The notes beneath the pieces were generated by a model. That model searched no databases and was not told the DNA's origin. It was given only the letters and a program-made list of their open reading frames with translations. 64,000 nucleotides of DNA from contig CM067311.1 in the NCBI GenBank assembly GCA_034231615.1, positions 23,657,967 to 23,721,966 of the forward strand. Direction: 5' to 3'. The translations under genes and the position numbers were made by a program. Source of the stretch: Meghimatium bilineatum (Eukaryota > Mollusca > Gastropoda > Stylommatophora > Philomycidae). Of this stretch, positions 11,511 through 20,989 are shown one piece after another; the stretch's first letter is position 1; every line of letters starts with the position of its first letter.

Positions 11511-11650
11511 TTCTTCTTCGTTCATTCTCAAACTCCCGCTGGATCTCTCTTGTAGCAGGAACATGGTCCTATTAGATTTCCAGCAGGATGTAGTCCAGGG
11601 AATGGAAATGCATTGTGTCACCATTCTATTTGTGCCAATGTCCTGACATT
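11511..11650 (-). mobile_element. SINE-1 copy in left arm
   Basis: It begins TTCTTCTTCGTTCATTCTC and continues through GGATGTAGTCCAGGGAATGG, ending near CCAATGTCCTGACA. Confidence 0.85.
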
Positions 11651-12027
11651 CAAAATAGCCAGCTGTGATTTGCAAACTATTATTTAACATTGCTCGACTT
11701 CATGCTTGGCATCTCACCAATCTGAATTCTATCTATGGTCAATGTTTCTTTCTTGTCCTTTTATTGCTATCTGGGTTCCTATAACCTGATCACAGATGAC
11801 CACTTCTATTTCCATTATGGTCAATAAATTTCAGAAGTCAAGCCTAACCTCCTTAGTTGTCTCTTACAACATTCATGGGAGACCACAATGGTCTATTTAC
11901 TCTCCTTTTAACTTCTGTAACACATGCAAATGAATAAGTATCAGAGCTGATGCATTGGTAAGGGATAGTAACAGTGCCAATACTACAGAATGCATGCTGA
12001 AGGAATTACAGTCAAATTAAATTGTTC

Positions 12028-12185
12028 CGCCGAAGACGGATGTGTCGGGACACTGGCGCAAATAGAATGGTGATACAATGCATTTCCATTCCCTGGACTA
12101 CATCCTGCTGGAAATCTAATAGGACCATGTTCCTGCTACAAGAGAGATCCAGCTGGAGTTTGAGAATGAACGAAGAAGAAATTCC
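12028..12185 (+). mobile_element. SINE-1 copy in right arm, near full length
   Basis: It reads CCGCCGAAGACGGATGTGTC at the 5' end, CCTGGACTACATCCTGCTGG in the middle, and AATGAACGAAGAAGAAATTC at the tail. This is one of the best copies for defining both ends of the family. Confidence 0.9.
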
Positions 12186-12286
12186 ATTATAACAACGTGG
12201 TCCGGACAGATGAAACATGTATGTATTAACAGAAATTCATTGGACAGTGTAAGCAATAAAGAATAAATATAAATGGGAGATTTTGA

Positions 12287-12644
12287 AAGGTGTTGTTAAA
12301 TAAGAAGGTTTTTTTTATAAATGATGCACTATAAAGAGATTTCACTATAGGCCTACAGGACAGGTGGTTTCTAGTCAACCATTGGTTAAGTAACTGAGTA
12401 CTTAAAGGTAAAACTGTTATACTGTATGGTGTTGATTAATATGAAAATGTAAATGTCGGATGAAACGGTGTCAGATATCACACACTGTAAGTACAACAGA
12501 ACAAAATTAACATTAGTTTCAAGGCTGACAGAGATTCAGTTTTGATTATTCTGATTAAACTAAATGTGTTTATATTATTTATGTAGTTAATAAATTGTTT
12601 GTTGGTTGTGTACATTACATAGAAATGTTTCAATTGTATGCTGT
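12287..12644. other. Unassigned AT-rich DNA
   Basis: No feature is supported. Confidence 0.5.
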
Positions 12645-13055
12645 GTTGATTCTTAAATTCCTAATAAGCAGGATGTAGTCCTAGAACAGAATGTGTTGTG
12701 TTGTTGTTTATATTTGTGCTGCAATATCTGTTCACTTAAACAAAACTTGTCTGACCAGAACACCACTTTTGAGTCATGGGTTACCTTCCATGCCTGTCAA
12801 CGAGCACATAGAGTTACTTGTGTCATGTGACGTATTCTTTCCAGAACGTAGTCTTCCTTATCAATCTCCTGAAAACTCCGCAGTCTATGGCAAGTTGTAC
12901 TGTTTCCTCAAACGACATGAGCTTGCATTCCTGAATATCTCTTGTCCAATGACGTCTTGGTCGGCCTCTGCCTCTACTGCTATCGACCCCTCCAACACTC
13001 TATCCATGCCATCTTGTCTCTTCACATGGTCGAACAAACTTAACTTTCTTCTTCT
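12645..13055 (-). mobile_element. LINE-G 3' coding end plus 3' UTR
   Basis: The minus-strand translation gives RGRGRPRRHWTRDIQEC, then VQLAIDCGVFRRLIRKTTFW. The same block is on the plus strand at 55190-55440. The following 3' UTR (GGACTACATCCTGCTTATTA) shares its sequence with SINE-1. Premature stops follow the conserved block. Confidence 0.8.
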
Positions 13056-13445
13056 TTAGCGTTCATTCTCAAACTCCCGCTGGATCTCTCTTGTAGCAGG
13101 ACACATTCTCAAACTCCCGCTGGATCTCTCTTGTAGCAGGACACATTAACAAACTCCCTCTGGATCTCTCTTGTAGCAGGACACATTCTCAAACTCCCGC
13201 TGGATATCTCTTGTAGCAGGACACATTCTCAAACTCCCGCTGGATCTCTCTTGTAGCAGGTCACATTCTCAAACTCCCGCTGGATCTCTCTTGTAGCAGG
13301 ACACATTCTCAAACTCCCGCTGGATCTCTCTTGTAGCAGGACAATGGTCCTATTCAATTTCCAGCAGGATGAAGTCCAGAGAGTGGAAATGCGTTGTGTC
13401 GCCGTTTTATTTGCGCCAATGACCCGACACATCCGTCTTTGGTGA
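13056..13445 (-). mobile_element. SINE-1 copy with internal 40-bp tandem amplification
   Basis: The segment ending in CTCTCTTGTAGCAGG is repeated seven times at exact 40-bp spacing (13061-13342) before the element resumes normally with ACAATGGTCCTATT and ends CCGTCTTTGG. The repeats carry only a few substitutions. The amplified piece is the tail-proximal part of the SINE. Confidence 0.95.
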
Positions 13446-13895
13446 AAATTTCTTCTTAATATGGAGTTTAAAAGCTAGCCTTTTTGAACGCTGATTTTTC
13501 TCAGCACGTCTTTGTTGGTCTTTCTTTCTGTCCATGGTACTCTAAAGTCAGGAGACATTAAATTGGATCAGTCAATTAAGATCCATACCAAGTTCAAACC
13601 CATAGATAAGGGTGGTCGGGTGGAGGGTTGAACCCTTTTACTTTCCATAGGAAATTAAAACATGGCTTTAGTACTAGGAACGTGACCAAAAGATGCATAA
13701 CATCCCCACCCCATATGTTTAACGTATTTTGTGCAAATAAAAAAATCATCAAAATTCTAATTTAAAAAGACGGATTTTCAATGAATTGACGAATGCTCTT
13801 TGCATACTGAAGTCGTATCTACAGTTCTGACAGAGAAACGATCATACTTTGGCACAATTCACTGTCTCTTGTGTTGTGATAAAATACAAAACAAA
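13446..13895. other. Unassigned DNA
   Basis: No feature is supported. Confidence 0.5.
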
Positions 13896-14180
13896 ACGGT
13901 AAATGGTAATACTGCTATTTAAAACTGTATAACAAAAGTTCTTACGTAGAACACAGGTTTTGTAGTTTTACTTGACTACGACTCTATCGGGCTATGGCGT
14001 ATTAACACGGAAAAAAAATACACATAATAGTGTACAAGACATTTTCAACCGTTAGGTCTTTATCAAGAATATACAAATCAAACAGCACAAACAATGTTAC
14101 TATTACGGATACACTAACACATAGGGCCTACATTTCAAAAGTAGACGTACAACGTCCACGGTGACTGACAAACTTCAACA
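13896..14180 (+). mobile_element. Dispersed repeat, possibly Penelope-like, copy 2
   Basis: GGTAATACTGC, TTACGTAGAACACAGGTT and CATTTTCAACCGTTAGG plus TCTTTATCAAG align with the copies at 4775 and 63125. It is more diverged in the middle. Confidence 0.4.
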
Positions 14181-14522
14181 CATGTAGCCATGGAACGAGA
14201 AATGAGAGATTTTTGTTGGTGTGGTTCTCGTTTTATTTGCTGTCTATGTTGTTTTTAGTAATATTTAATTTTTTTTTTTTTAATATCCCGTTCCCTTTTT
14301 CAACAAAATCCGCTTCCATGACTACATGTTTACAGTTTGTCACAGTCACCTTGGACGTCGTTATACTGTTTAAATGTCTGCGTTAGTAGCTCTGTCTTGC
14401 ATATTATTGATAGAGACCTAACTGTTAAACATTTGTTTGTATACTATTTGTATTTTTTTGTGTTAACGCCCCAAAGTGTGATAGTCTGTTAGCTGTTATC
14501 AAGTAAAACTATAGCATCTGTG
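14181..14522. other. Unassigned DNA
   Basis: This stretch contains a T-run near 14270 and nothing else recognised. Confidence 0.5.
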
Positions 14523-15290
14523 TTCTACTAAGTACCTGTGTTGTATGTACCTGTGTTGTAAGTACCTGTGATGTATGTACCTGTGTTGTATGTACCTGTG
14601 TTGAATGTACCTGTGTTGTATGTACCTGTGTTGTATGTACCTGTGTTGTAAGTACCTGTGTTGAATGTACCTGTGTTGAATGTACCTGTGTTGTATGTAC
14701 CTGTGTTGTATGTACATGTGTTGTATGTACCTGTGTTGTATGTACCTGTGATGTATGTACCTGTGTTGTATGTACCTGTGTTGTATGTACCTGTGTTGTA
14801 TGTACCTGTGTTGTATGTACCTGTGTTGTAAGTACCCGTGTTGTATGTACCCGTGTTGTAAGTACCTGTGTTGTATGTACCCGTGTTGAATATACCCGTG
14901 TTGTAAGTACCTGTGTTGTATGTACCTGTGTTGTAAGTACCTGTGTTGTATGTACCTGTGTTGTATGTACCTGTGTTGTAAGTACCCGTGTTGTAAGTAC
15001 CTGTGTTGTATGTACCTGGGTTGTAAGTACCTGTGTTGTATGTACCTGTGTTGAATGTACCCGTGTTGTATGTACCCGTGTTGTATGTACCCGTGTTGTA
15101 AGTACCCGTGTTGAATGTACCCGTGTTGTATGTACCTGGGTTGTAAGTACCTGTGTTGTATGTACCTGTGTTGTATGTACCTGGGTTGTAAGTACCTGTG
15201 TTGAATGTACCTGTGTTGTATTTACCTGTGTTGTATGTACGTATGTTGTATGTACCTGTGTTGAATGTACCTGTGTTGTATGTACCTCTC
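14523..15290. repeat. Minisatellite, 15-bp unit, about 51 copies
   Basis: GTACCTGTGTTGTAT repeats with three recurrent changes: TGTAAG for TGTATG, CCCGTG for CCTGTG, and TGAATG. The minus strand is open for 267 codons as a five-residue VHTTQ repeat only because the unit lacks stops in that frame. Confidence 0.95.
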
Positions 15291-15509
15291 TTACGTCACA
15301 ATGACAACCCATTCAACAATTCCCTCTTTTGTCTTCCCCTGTTTCTTCTTGCATTAATCTTACCGTGCTTACTAAATGATCAAGTTGTGCTCTTCTCTTC
15401 ACATGCACTTTCATTCACAGATCAGAACTTTCGATCTCAAATATTTACTATAATTTGTCTCTTTACTCCAGCATCTCTGATGACCTTTACACCATCCTTC
15501 TAAAATCAC

Positions 15510-15660
15510 ATCCAAACCAACATCCAGTTTACTCTACATTTTTATGTTCACAGTTCGTACTTCACATCCAGTTCACTCTACATTTTTATGTTCACAGTTC
15601 GTACTTCACATCCAGTTCACTCTACATTTGTATGTTCACAGTTCGTACTTCACATCCGTG
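15510..15660. repeat. Minisatellite, 44-bp unit, about 3.3 copies
   Basis: TTTATGTTCACAGTTCGTAC and TTCACATCCAGTT repeat at 44-bp spacing with few differences. Confidence 0.9.
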
Positions 15661-15709
15661 GAAAAGTCTTCGTTTCATGTAAAAGTTATCATTCAAATTA
15701 ATATATCCA

Positions 15710-15903
15710 TTGAGAGTGCACTATTATGTGGACAGGCACCTCAGACAAGAGAGCATGTTCTTCAGGAATGGGTGGAATATGAACTGCTGAAGAAAAGCAG
15801 GCCAAGGCAACGATGGATAAAGGATATCAAAGACCGTAACATGACACTGGAAGAGGCTGGGCAGCGTGCACAGAACCAGGAAGCTTACAGACAGTGGCAG
15901 TGA
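15710..15903 (+). mobile_element. Chimeric LINE fragment
   Basis: One open frame ending at 15903 first reads CGQAPQTREHVLQEW-EYELL, the zinc-knuckle tail of an RNase H-bearing LINE (LINE-A type). It then changes directly to RPRQRWIKDIKDRNMTLEEA, the C-terminal block of an endonuclease-type LINE with a different ending. The two parts normally belong to different families. It could be an ancient recombination or template switch, or a family I do not know. Confidence 0.6.
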
Positions 15904-16223
15904 AAACAGCATGCACAGAACCAGGAGGCTTACAGAGCGGCAGTAATGATAATGCCATTGAAAAGGTCACGTAACATTGAAGAATTAAAACATTCATCAT
16001 TAAGTACCGTCTCTGCAAAGATGGTTGGCTGCAACGGATCTCCAAAAACCTCTGCCTTTGTGGTGCACTCTGTTAGACTGTAGCACGTCTTTAAAACATT
16101 AATCAACTTATAATTCAAGATCAGTACGGTTTGTTTTGATAATGTATTCTTCTTGTGGATGTTTAGAAGGTGTCACTTCGTGGCAAGAAATATGAGCATG
16201 TCTTCATGTTCATTAGGTTTGAT
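15904..16223. other. Unassigned DNA
   Basis: A short duplicate of GCACAGAACCAGGA-GCTTACAGA (15868 and 15914) is the only structure. Confidence 0.5.
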
Positions 16224-16530
16224 GTTTGCAAGTCCGCAGATGACAAACAAGTCCAATCCGAGCTGGAAAAAGTCTTCTGGCGTTTGCAAGTCCGCAGATG
16301 ACAAACAAGTCCAATCCGAGCTGGAAAAAGTCTTCTGGCGTTTGCAAGTCCGCAGATGACAAACAAGTCCAATCCGAGCTGGAAAAAGTCTTCTGGCGTT
16401 TGCAAGTCCGCAGATGACAAACAAGTCCAATCCGAGCTGGAAAAAGTCTTCTGGCGTTTGCAAGTCCGCAGATGACAAACAAGTCCAATCCGAGCTGGGA
16501 AAAGTCTTCTGGCGTTTGCAAGTCCGTAGA
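16224..16530. repeat. Minisatellite, 58-bp unit, about 5.3 copies
   Basis: GTTTGCAAGTCCGCAGATGA, AACAAGTCCAATCCGAGCTG and AAAAAGTCTTCTGGC repeat every 58 bases with almost no change, so the array is young. As 58 is not a multiple of three the frame rotates, and the long minus-strand frames here are artefacts. Confidence 0.95.
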
Positions 16531-17129
16531 GACCTCTCATGGTTGTTGACCACATCGGTTGTTTACCATATGAGGTTCTTGTGTTTAGCCGTGACCAATC
16601 GTCAATATATATACACGTATATATGTTAACTGTTCTGGTTGACATGGTCGGTGTTGATAGTATTTAGACGAAACCATCAGCAGTTACAGAAAATCTCTTC
16701 GCTAAATTAAGTTGGACCCCATTTGTTACGAGTTTTGGTTACACTGGTCAACATTGAAATTGTTTCTGACTTAAAAGGGCTCTAATCTGTAGTATCTTGG
16801 TGTGCTAAAATCGAATATAGCCATAAAAAATGTATTAGCTCTCTTTTTGAAGATATTCCATGTAGCTCAATTCTATGTTTCACCGTGTGAATTTATCCAG
16901 TATGACTGCAACGAAATCGGTAATAAGCGTAAAATGATGTAATATATATTGCACCACATCATCCGAGTTGATTACATAATTTTATGATGCAATGCAATAC
17001 TACTGCCAGGCGGCTGTTGAAGTAAGCTAACGTCAGCAGTGTACTATATAAATCTCGGTCGGAAAGGTTGAGCATTTACAGGTTGGGAACCTCCAGCAGA
17101 ATATTCTCTTGATTCATCAAATGAGGACA
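16531..17129. other. Unassigned DNA
   Basis: A TATATAAAT-like string occurs near 17045, but no gene follows it. Confidence 0.5.
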
Positions 17130-17526
17130 AGAGTGAGCCGACCTGTTCTTCTCCTGGTCTGTCAGCATTCAGTGATCCAGATTTCAATATGGTACGCCAT
17201 CAACCCCACACATAACACAGGAAGAACTAATGACATAGTTCGTGATTTGGACTTATTCAAAAACAATGCAGAATTGCTCGGATCATGACTCCAACAATGG
17301 AATCTCCTAGAAGAATATTTCACTATTACTTCATATCGTAGTGCAACCAGCAGTTGGAGCCTTTCTTCAGAAAGGAAAGTAATCTGGTATTCTGTTCCGA
17401 TATCGAGGGCCTCATGAATGCTTTAAATATAACTCATGACCCACAAGAACAGAGACTTTGTAGACTTGTTGAAACTGAGTCTTAAGGCTGAGTTTTTGCA
17501 CAATGGAAACTGTCTTTCACCTATTC

Positions 17527-17683
17527 TTCTTCTGCGTTCATCCTCAAACTACCGTTGAATCTCTCTTGTAGCAGGACCACGGTCCTATTAGATTTCCAGC
17601 AGGATGTATTCCAGAGAAGGAAAATGCGTTGTGTCGCAGTTTTATTTGCGCCAATGGCCCGACACATCCATCTTCGGGCGGAT
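17527..17683 (-). mobile_element. SINE-1 copy with 12-bp target-site duplication
   Basis: TTTCACCTATTC occurs at 17515-17526 and again at 17684-17695, exactly flanking the element. This fixes the boundaries: the tail side starts TTCTTCTGCGTTC and the head side ends CATCTTCGGGCGGA on the plus strand. A 12-bp duplication is typical of LINE-driven retroposition. Confidence 0.95.
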
Positions 17684-17730
17684 TTTCACCTATTCAAAAA
17701 CAGATACTGAATTTACATTGAGTATGCCTA

Positions 17731-17880
17731 TACAAAATACAGCTAACACCTATGTGGTGATTTGAAGGTATTGCCTTTTAATGGAACTGCAGCAGGGATA
17801 TACAAAATACAGCTAACACCTATGTGGTGATTTGAAGGTATTACCTTTTAATGGAACTGCAGCAGGGATATACAAAATAC
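17731..17880. repeat. 70-bp tandem duplication inside the decayed element
   Basis: TATACAAAATACAGCTAACA through GGAACTGCAGCAGGGA occurs twice with one substitution (TTGCC to TTACC), and a partial third copy begins TATACAAAATACATG. 70 is not a multiple of three, so it disrupts the frame. Confidence 0.9.
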
Positions 17881-18264
17881 ATGTGCCTTTTATGTGAATG
17901 GGATAGTCGAACAATCGAATTGCACCACTTGCGGAAGGAATGGATTTGCAGACAAAATGTAGTAGTTGGAGAGAATATTCAGCACCCAGCTTTGGTCGAG
18001 TCTCACAAATCCTGCTACCATCCCTTCACATCAAACTAGGTTCAATGAAGAATTTTGTGAATGCCATAGACCGGACTTCGCCAGCTTTCTAATACCTGCA
18101 TGAAAAATTCCCTCGACTCAGTGAAACAAAGATTAAAGAGGAAAGTTTTGTGGGTCCTCAGATCCGAGAGCTCTTAAAAGATGAACTGTTCAACAACGTG
18201 CTGCAGGGTACTGCAAAACAAGCATGGGATGCATTTCTCTTAGTGCCAACCAACTTTCTTCTAG

Positions 18265-18578
18265 AAAACTACAAGGAACTAGTAGCAGACATGCTGATGA
18301 AGTATCACAGAAAACTACAAGGAACTAGTAGCAGACATGCTGATGAAGTATCACAGAAAACTACAAGGAACTAGTAGCAGACATGCTGATGAAGTATCAC
18401 AGAAAACTACAAGGAACTAGTAGCAGACATGCTGATGAAGTATCACAGAAAACTACAAGGAACTAGTAGCAGACATGCTGATGAAGTATCACAGAAAACT
18501 ACAAGGAACTAGTAGAAGACATGCTGATGAAGTATCACAGAAAACTACAAGGAACTAGTAGCAGACATTCTGATGAAG
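18265..18578. repeat. 46-bp tandem expansion inside the decayed element
   Basis: GAAAACTACAAGGAACTAGT and AGCAGACATGCTGATGAAGT repeat about 6.8 times at 46-bp spacing. The unit derives from codons for ENYKELVADMLMKY and rotates the frame at each copy. The frame returns after the array at ILMKYQIFGCNMS. Confidence 0.95.
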
Positions 18579-18839
18579 TATCAGATATTTGGCTGCAATA
18601 TGTCCCTAAAGATCCACTTCCTTCATCCCCATCTGGATTTCTTTCCTGAGAACTGTGGCAAGGTTAGTGATGCACATGGTGAACGCTTTTATCAAGATAT
18701 CGTAACAATAGAACAAAGAGACCAGGGAAAATTGTCAACTACAAGGCTGGCTGACTATTGCTGGACACTCCCCAGAGATTCAACCAAACAGTTTCACGAG
18801 AGACAGGCGAAGAAATCTAAGATATAGTCTATGACTTGA

Positions 18840-20215
18840 TTTTTTTAAAGGGAATTAACTGTTGCATTATTACAATTGGCATGATTTGTGATGTAAACAT
18901 TTATTTTTGCAGATTAAAAAAAAAACTAGAGCCAATTTTGAAATTTCACTGTCGTATTGCAGAACCATAGCTGAGTCCCGCTCAATTTGGCTTCAGAAGA
19001 TGGGCAAGCTGTACAGACTATTCACACTGAGACAACTAACTGAAAAAAAATCAATCGAATACAAACAAGATCTAAACACAGTATTTGTAGACCAGGAAAA
19101 TGCATTCAACAGAGTAGATAGAAACAATCTCTGGGAAACCTTAGAAAATTATAACATCAGAGGACAACTGTTAGATAATATAAAAACGATATATCAAAAA
19201 TGCCAAAACTCAGCAAGAACAACAGATGGCATGACTAAACCTTTCGAAACAAGATCTGGAGTAAGACAAGGCTACGTACTTTCACCCCTACTTTTCTACA
19301 TATACATGAACAGAATAATAAAAGAAGCTCACATCAACAAAGAGAAAAACATTGCACATAAACATTATAACGAACTTAATAATGAAATCAATTAACAATT
19401 TTTTTTGCCGACGATCAAAGTCTAATATACAAAAATGAGGAACATTTGCAAAACCACATCAAAGTATTAATATTAGCATGTAATAAGTACAACATTAATA
19501 TTAACGTACAAAAACAGATGTTATGAAAATTATCAAGTCTGAAACACCAATGGCTATAACAATAGATAACACCATAGTGAAACACGCCAAAGAATTTACA
19601 TATCTAGGCAGCATTTTTCCGAAAATTAAGACAAAACAGAGAAATAGAAACAAGGTATCAGAAAGTAAATGCTTTGACCTACCAATTTTCACAATTACTT
19701 CTTCACCGAAACGTCAAGATGGGAATTAAAAGACATATAATATCTACAATTTGTATACCAACACTCTGGTACCAATGTCAAACATGGTCTTTAACAGCCC
19801 CGCAGCAGAGAAAAATCGTTACATGTGAAATGAAGAGTCTGAGAAAAGCTGCAATGGCTACTAAACAAGATAAAATAAGAAATGAAGAAATTAGGAAAAG
19901 ATTTGGTATAATATCATGTATTGAGCATATTGAAAGACAGCAAGTAAAATGATTCGGTCACCTTATGAGAATGAACCAAATACCAATAAGAGCATATTAC
20001 AAAAGAATATCCGGACATAAGGCCAAAAGGAAGACCAAGAAAACGGTGGATAGAAAACATCAAGATAGTCTTGAACAAACATGGACTTAATGTAACCAAG
20101 ACAACTCATCTGGCCTTGAAACGACAGCTGAAGCTCCCACAAATACTGTTAGCGGCAGGTGTAAATACAAGCAACCATCGTTCACCTGGGGACAGACAAT
20201 AGACTTTCATATTTG
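18840..20215 (+). pseudogene. LINE-D reverse transcriptase, frameshifted
   Basis: 18907-19395 encodes the palm of a non-LTR reverse transcriptase: FVDQENAFNRVDR (motif A, with Q-E-N in place of the usual x-x-K/R before AF) and RSGVRQGYVLSPLLF (motif B). The catalytic FADDQSLIYKN (motif C) follows at about 19400 in another frame after a run of T. Next come KEFTYLGSIF, then TLWYQCQTWSLT and RNEEIRKRFG, ending HLMRMNQIP and the 3' UTR CACCTGGGGACAGACAATA. At least three frameshifts make it non-functional. The endonuclease is missing. Confidence 0.9.
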
Positions 20216-20289
20216 TGCTCAGCATTTCAAAATTGATAAGAAATGTCTAATATCATTTCAGTAACATAACTTTTGTAAAAATATGTTGA

Positions 20290-20440
20290 CCAGTGTTATT
20301 GGTTGGCTTTTAGTTGATTAATATTTATATACTTGGAATCGCTTTGGCTATATTTGGCATGCGATTCCAAGTATACAAATACTAAACAATTGAAACCCAA
20401 ACAATAACCAAAACACGTAACGAAAGATGTCCAACTTAAT
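20290..20440. mobile_element. Foldback (MITE-like) element, full hairpin
   Basis: ATTTATATACTTGGAATCGC (from 20329) and GCGATTCCAAGTATACAAAT form a 20-bp stem with one mismatch and an 18-base loop. Weaker complementarity continues outward (GTTATTGGTTGG against CCAAACAATAAC). Related sequence recurs at 29395, 44340, 49485 and 50130. There is no coding capacity. Confidence 0.75.
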
Positions 20441-20989
20441 TTAAGCGAACATGTCTTCTATAACTGCCATTCAGACTAGATGAGGTCAAAGGTTGGTCTT
20501 AGTCGTGATTGTTTGTTCCTAAAATAAAATCTTATTTTGCACGACAACCATAAATAAGATTGTGATACAATAAAGCACACTTCATTTTAGAGTTTCGATG
20601 ACGCACGACATCAGACTAGAAATCCCACACAATGGCGCATGTTTACACTATCTTCAAATGTACAGAAATTATGACGCAATGGAATCAATAAGTTGTAATA
20701 GGAAACACCTACTTATTTGAATGCCTGGATTTTTGCGCTGTATTTTTTTTTTCCAATAGTGGACAACCACACAGAAATCGTGGTTATCGATAGTACTATC
20801 TTCCTATATGTCGATCGGTCACGACATAAATACTGTAACGTATCTAAAATTCCATTAACATTTTTTTCTCTTACTGGTAGATAAGAATTCAATCATGCTG
20901 GACGCCAGTGTTTTACTAGAGTCCATTGTCAATTATATTCGACAGGACAATGACCATAATGGGCATAAACTGGGAAGCAATCATTCTAA
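20441..20989. other. Unassigned DNA
   Basis: No feature is supported. Confidence 0.5.

Larger units (their letters stand above)
11405..12286. repeat. Inverted duplication with about 245-bp arms
   Basis: Arm 11405-11650 reappears reversed at 12043-12286. Both arms hold the same unique DNA (TCAAAATCTCCCA, TTTATTCTTTATTG, ACACTGTCCAATGAATTTC, ATACATACATGTTTCATCTG) next to a SINE-1 copy. So the host flank and the SINE were duplicated together, not two independent insertions. Divergence is modest, with scattered substitutions. The spacer is about 390 bp. Confidence 0.85.
17130..18830 (+). pseudogene. Decayed multicopy element coding region
   Basis: Pieces in several frames spell a recognisable order: DLDLFKNNAELLGS, GYTKYMCLLCEWDSR, HIKLGSMKNFVNAIDRT, FPRLSETKIKEESFVGPQIR, then FFPENCGKVSDAHGERF and ADYCWTL near the end. 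I recall this order from a protein repeated many times in hydra, insect and other invertebrate genomes, often taken as transposon-borne, but I cannot name its clan. C-x-x-C in MCLLCEW suggests a zinc site. This copy has stops, frameshifts, an inserted SINE-1 (17527-17683) and two internal tandem expansions, so it is dead. Confidence 0.7.

Noticed and set aside
14509-15312. 267-codon VHTTQ-repeat frame
   Set aside because: This is a reading of the 15-bp minisatellite. It has no start context and no conserved flank.
16163-16645. 160-codon minus-strand frame with cysteine-rich repeats
   Set aside because: It is a reading of the 58-bp array. The unit is not a multiple of three and all three frames are open.
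18265-18578. Hammerhead-ribozyme-like CTGATGA ... GAAA in each 46-bp unit
   Set aside because: There is no stem II between the two core boxes and no proper cleavage triplet. The unit derives from coding sequence of the decayed element, so the match is coincidence.
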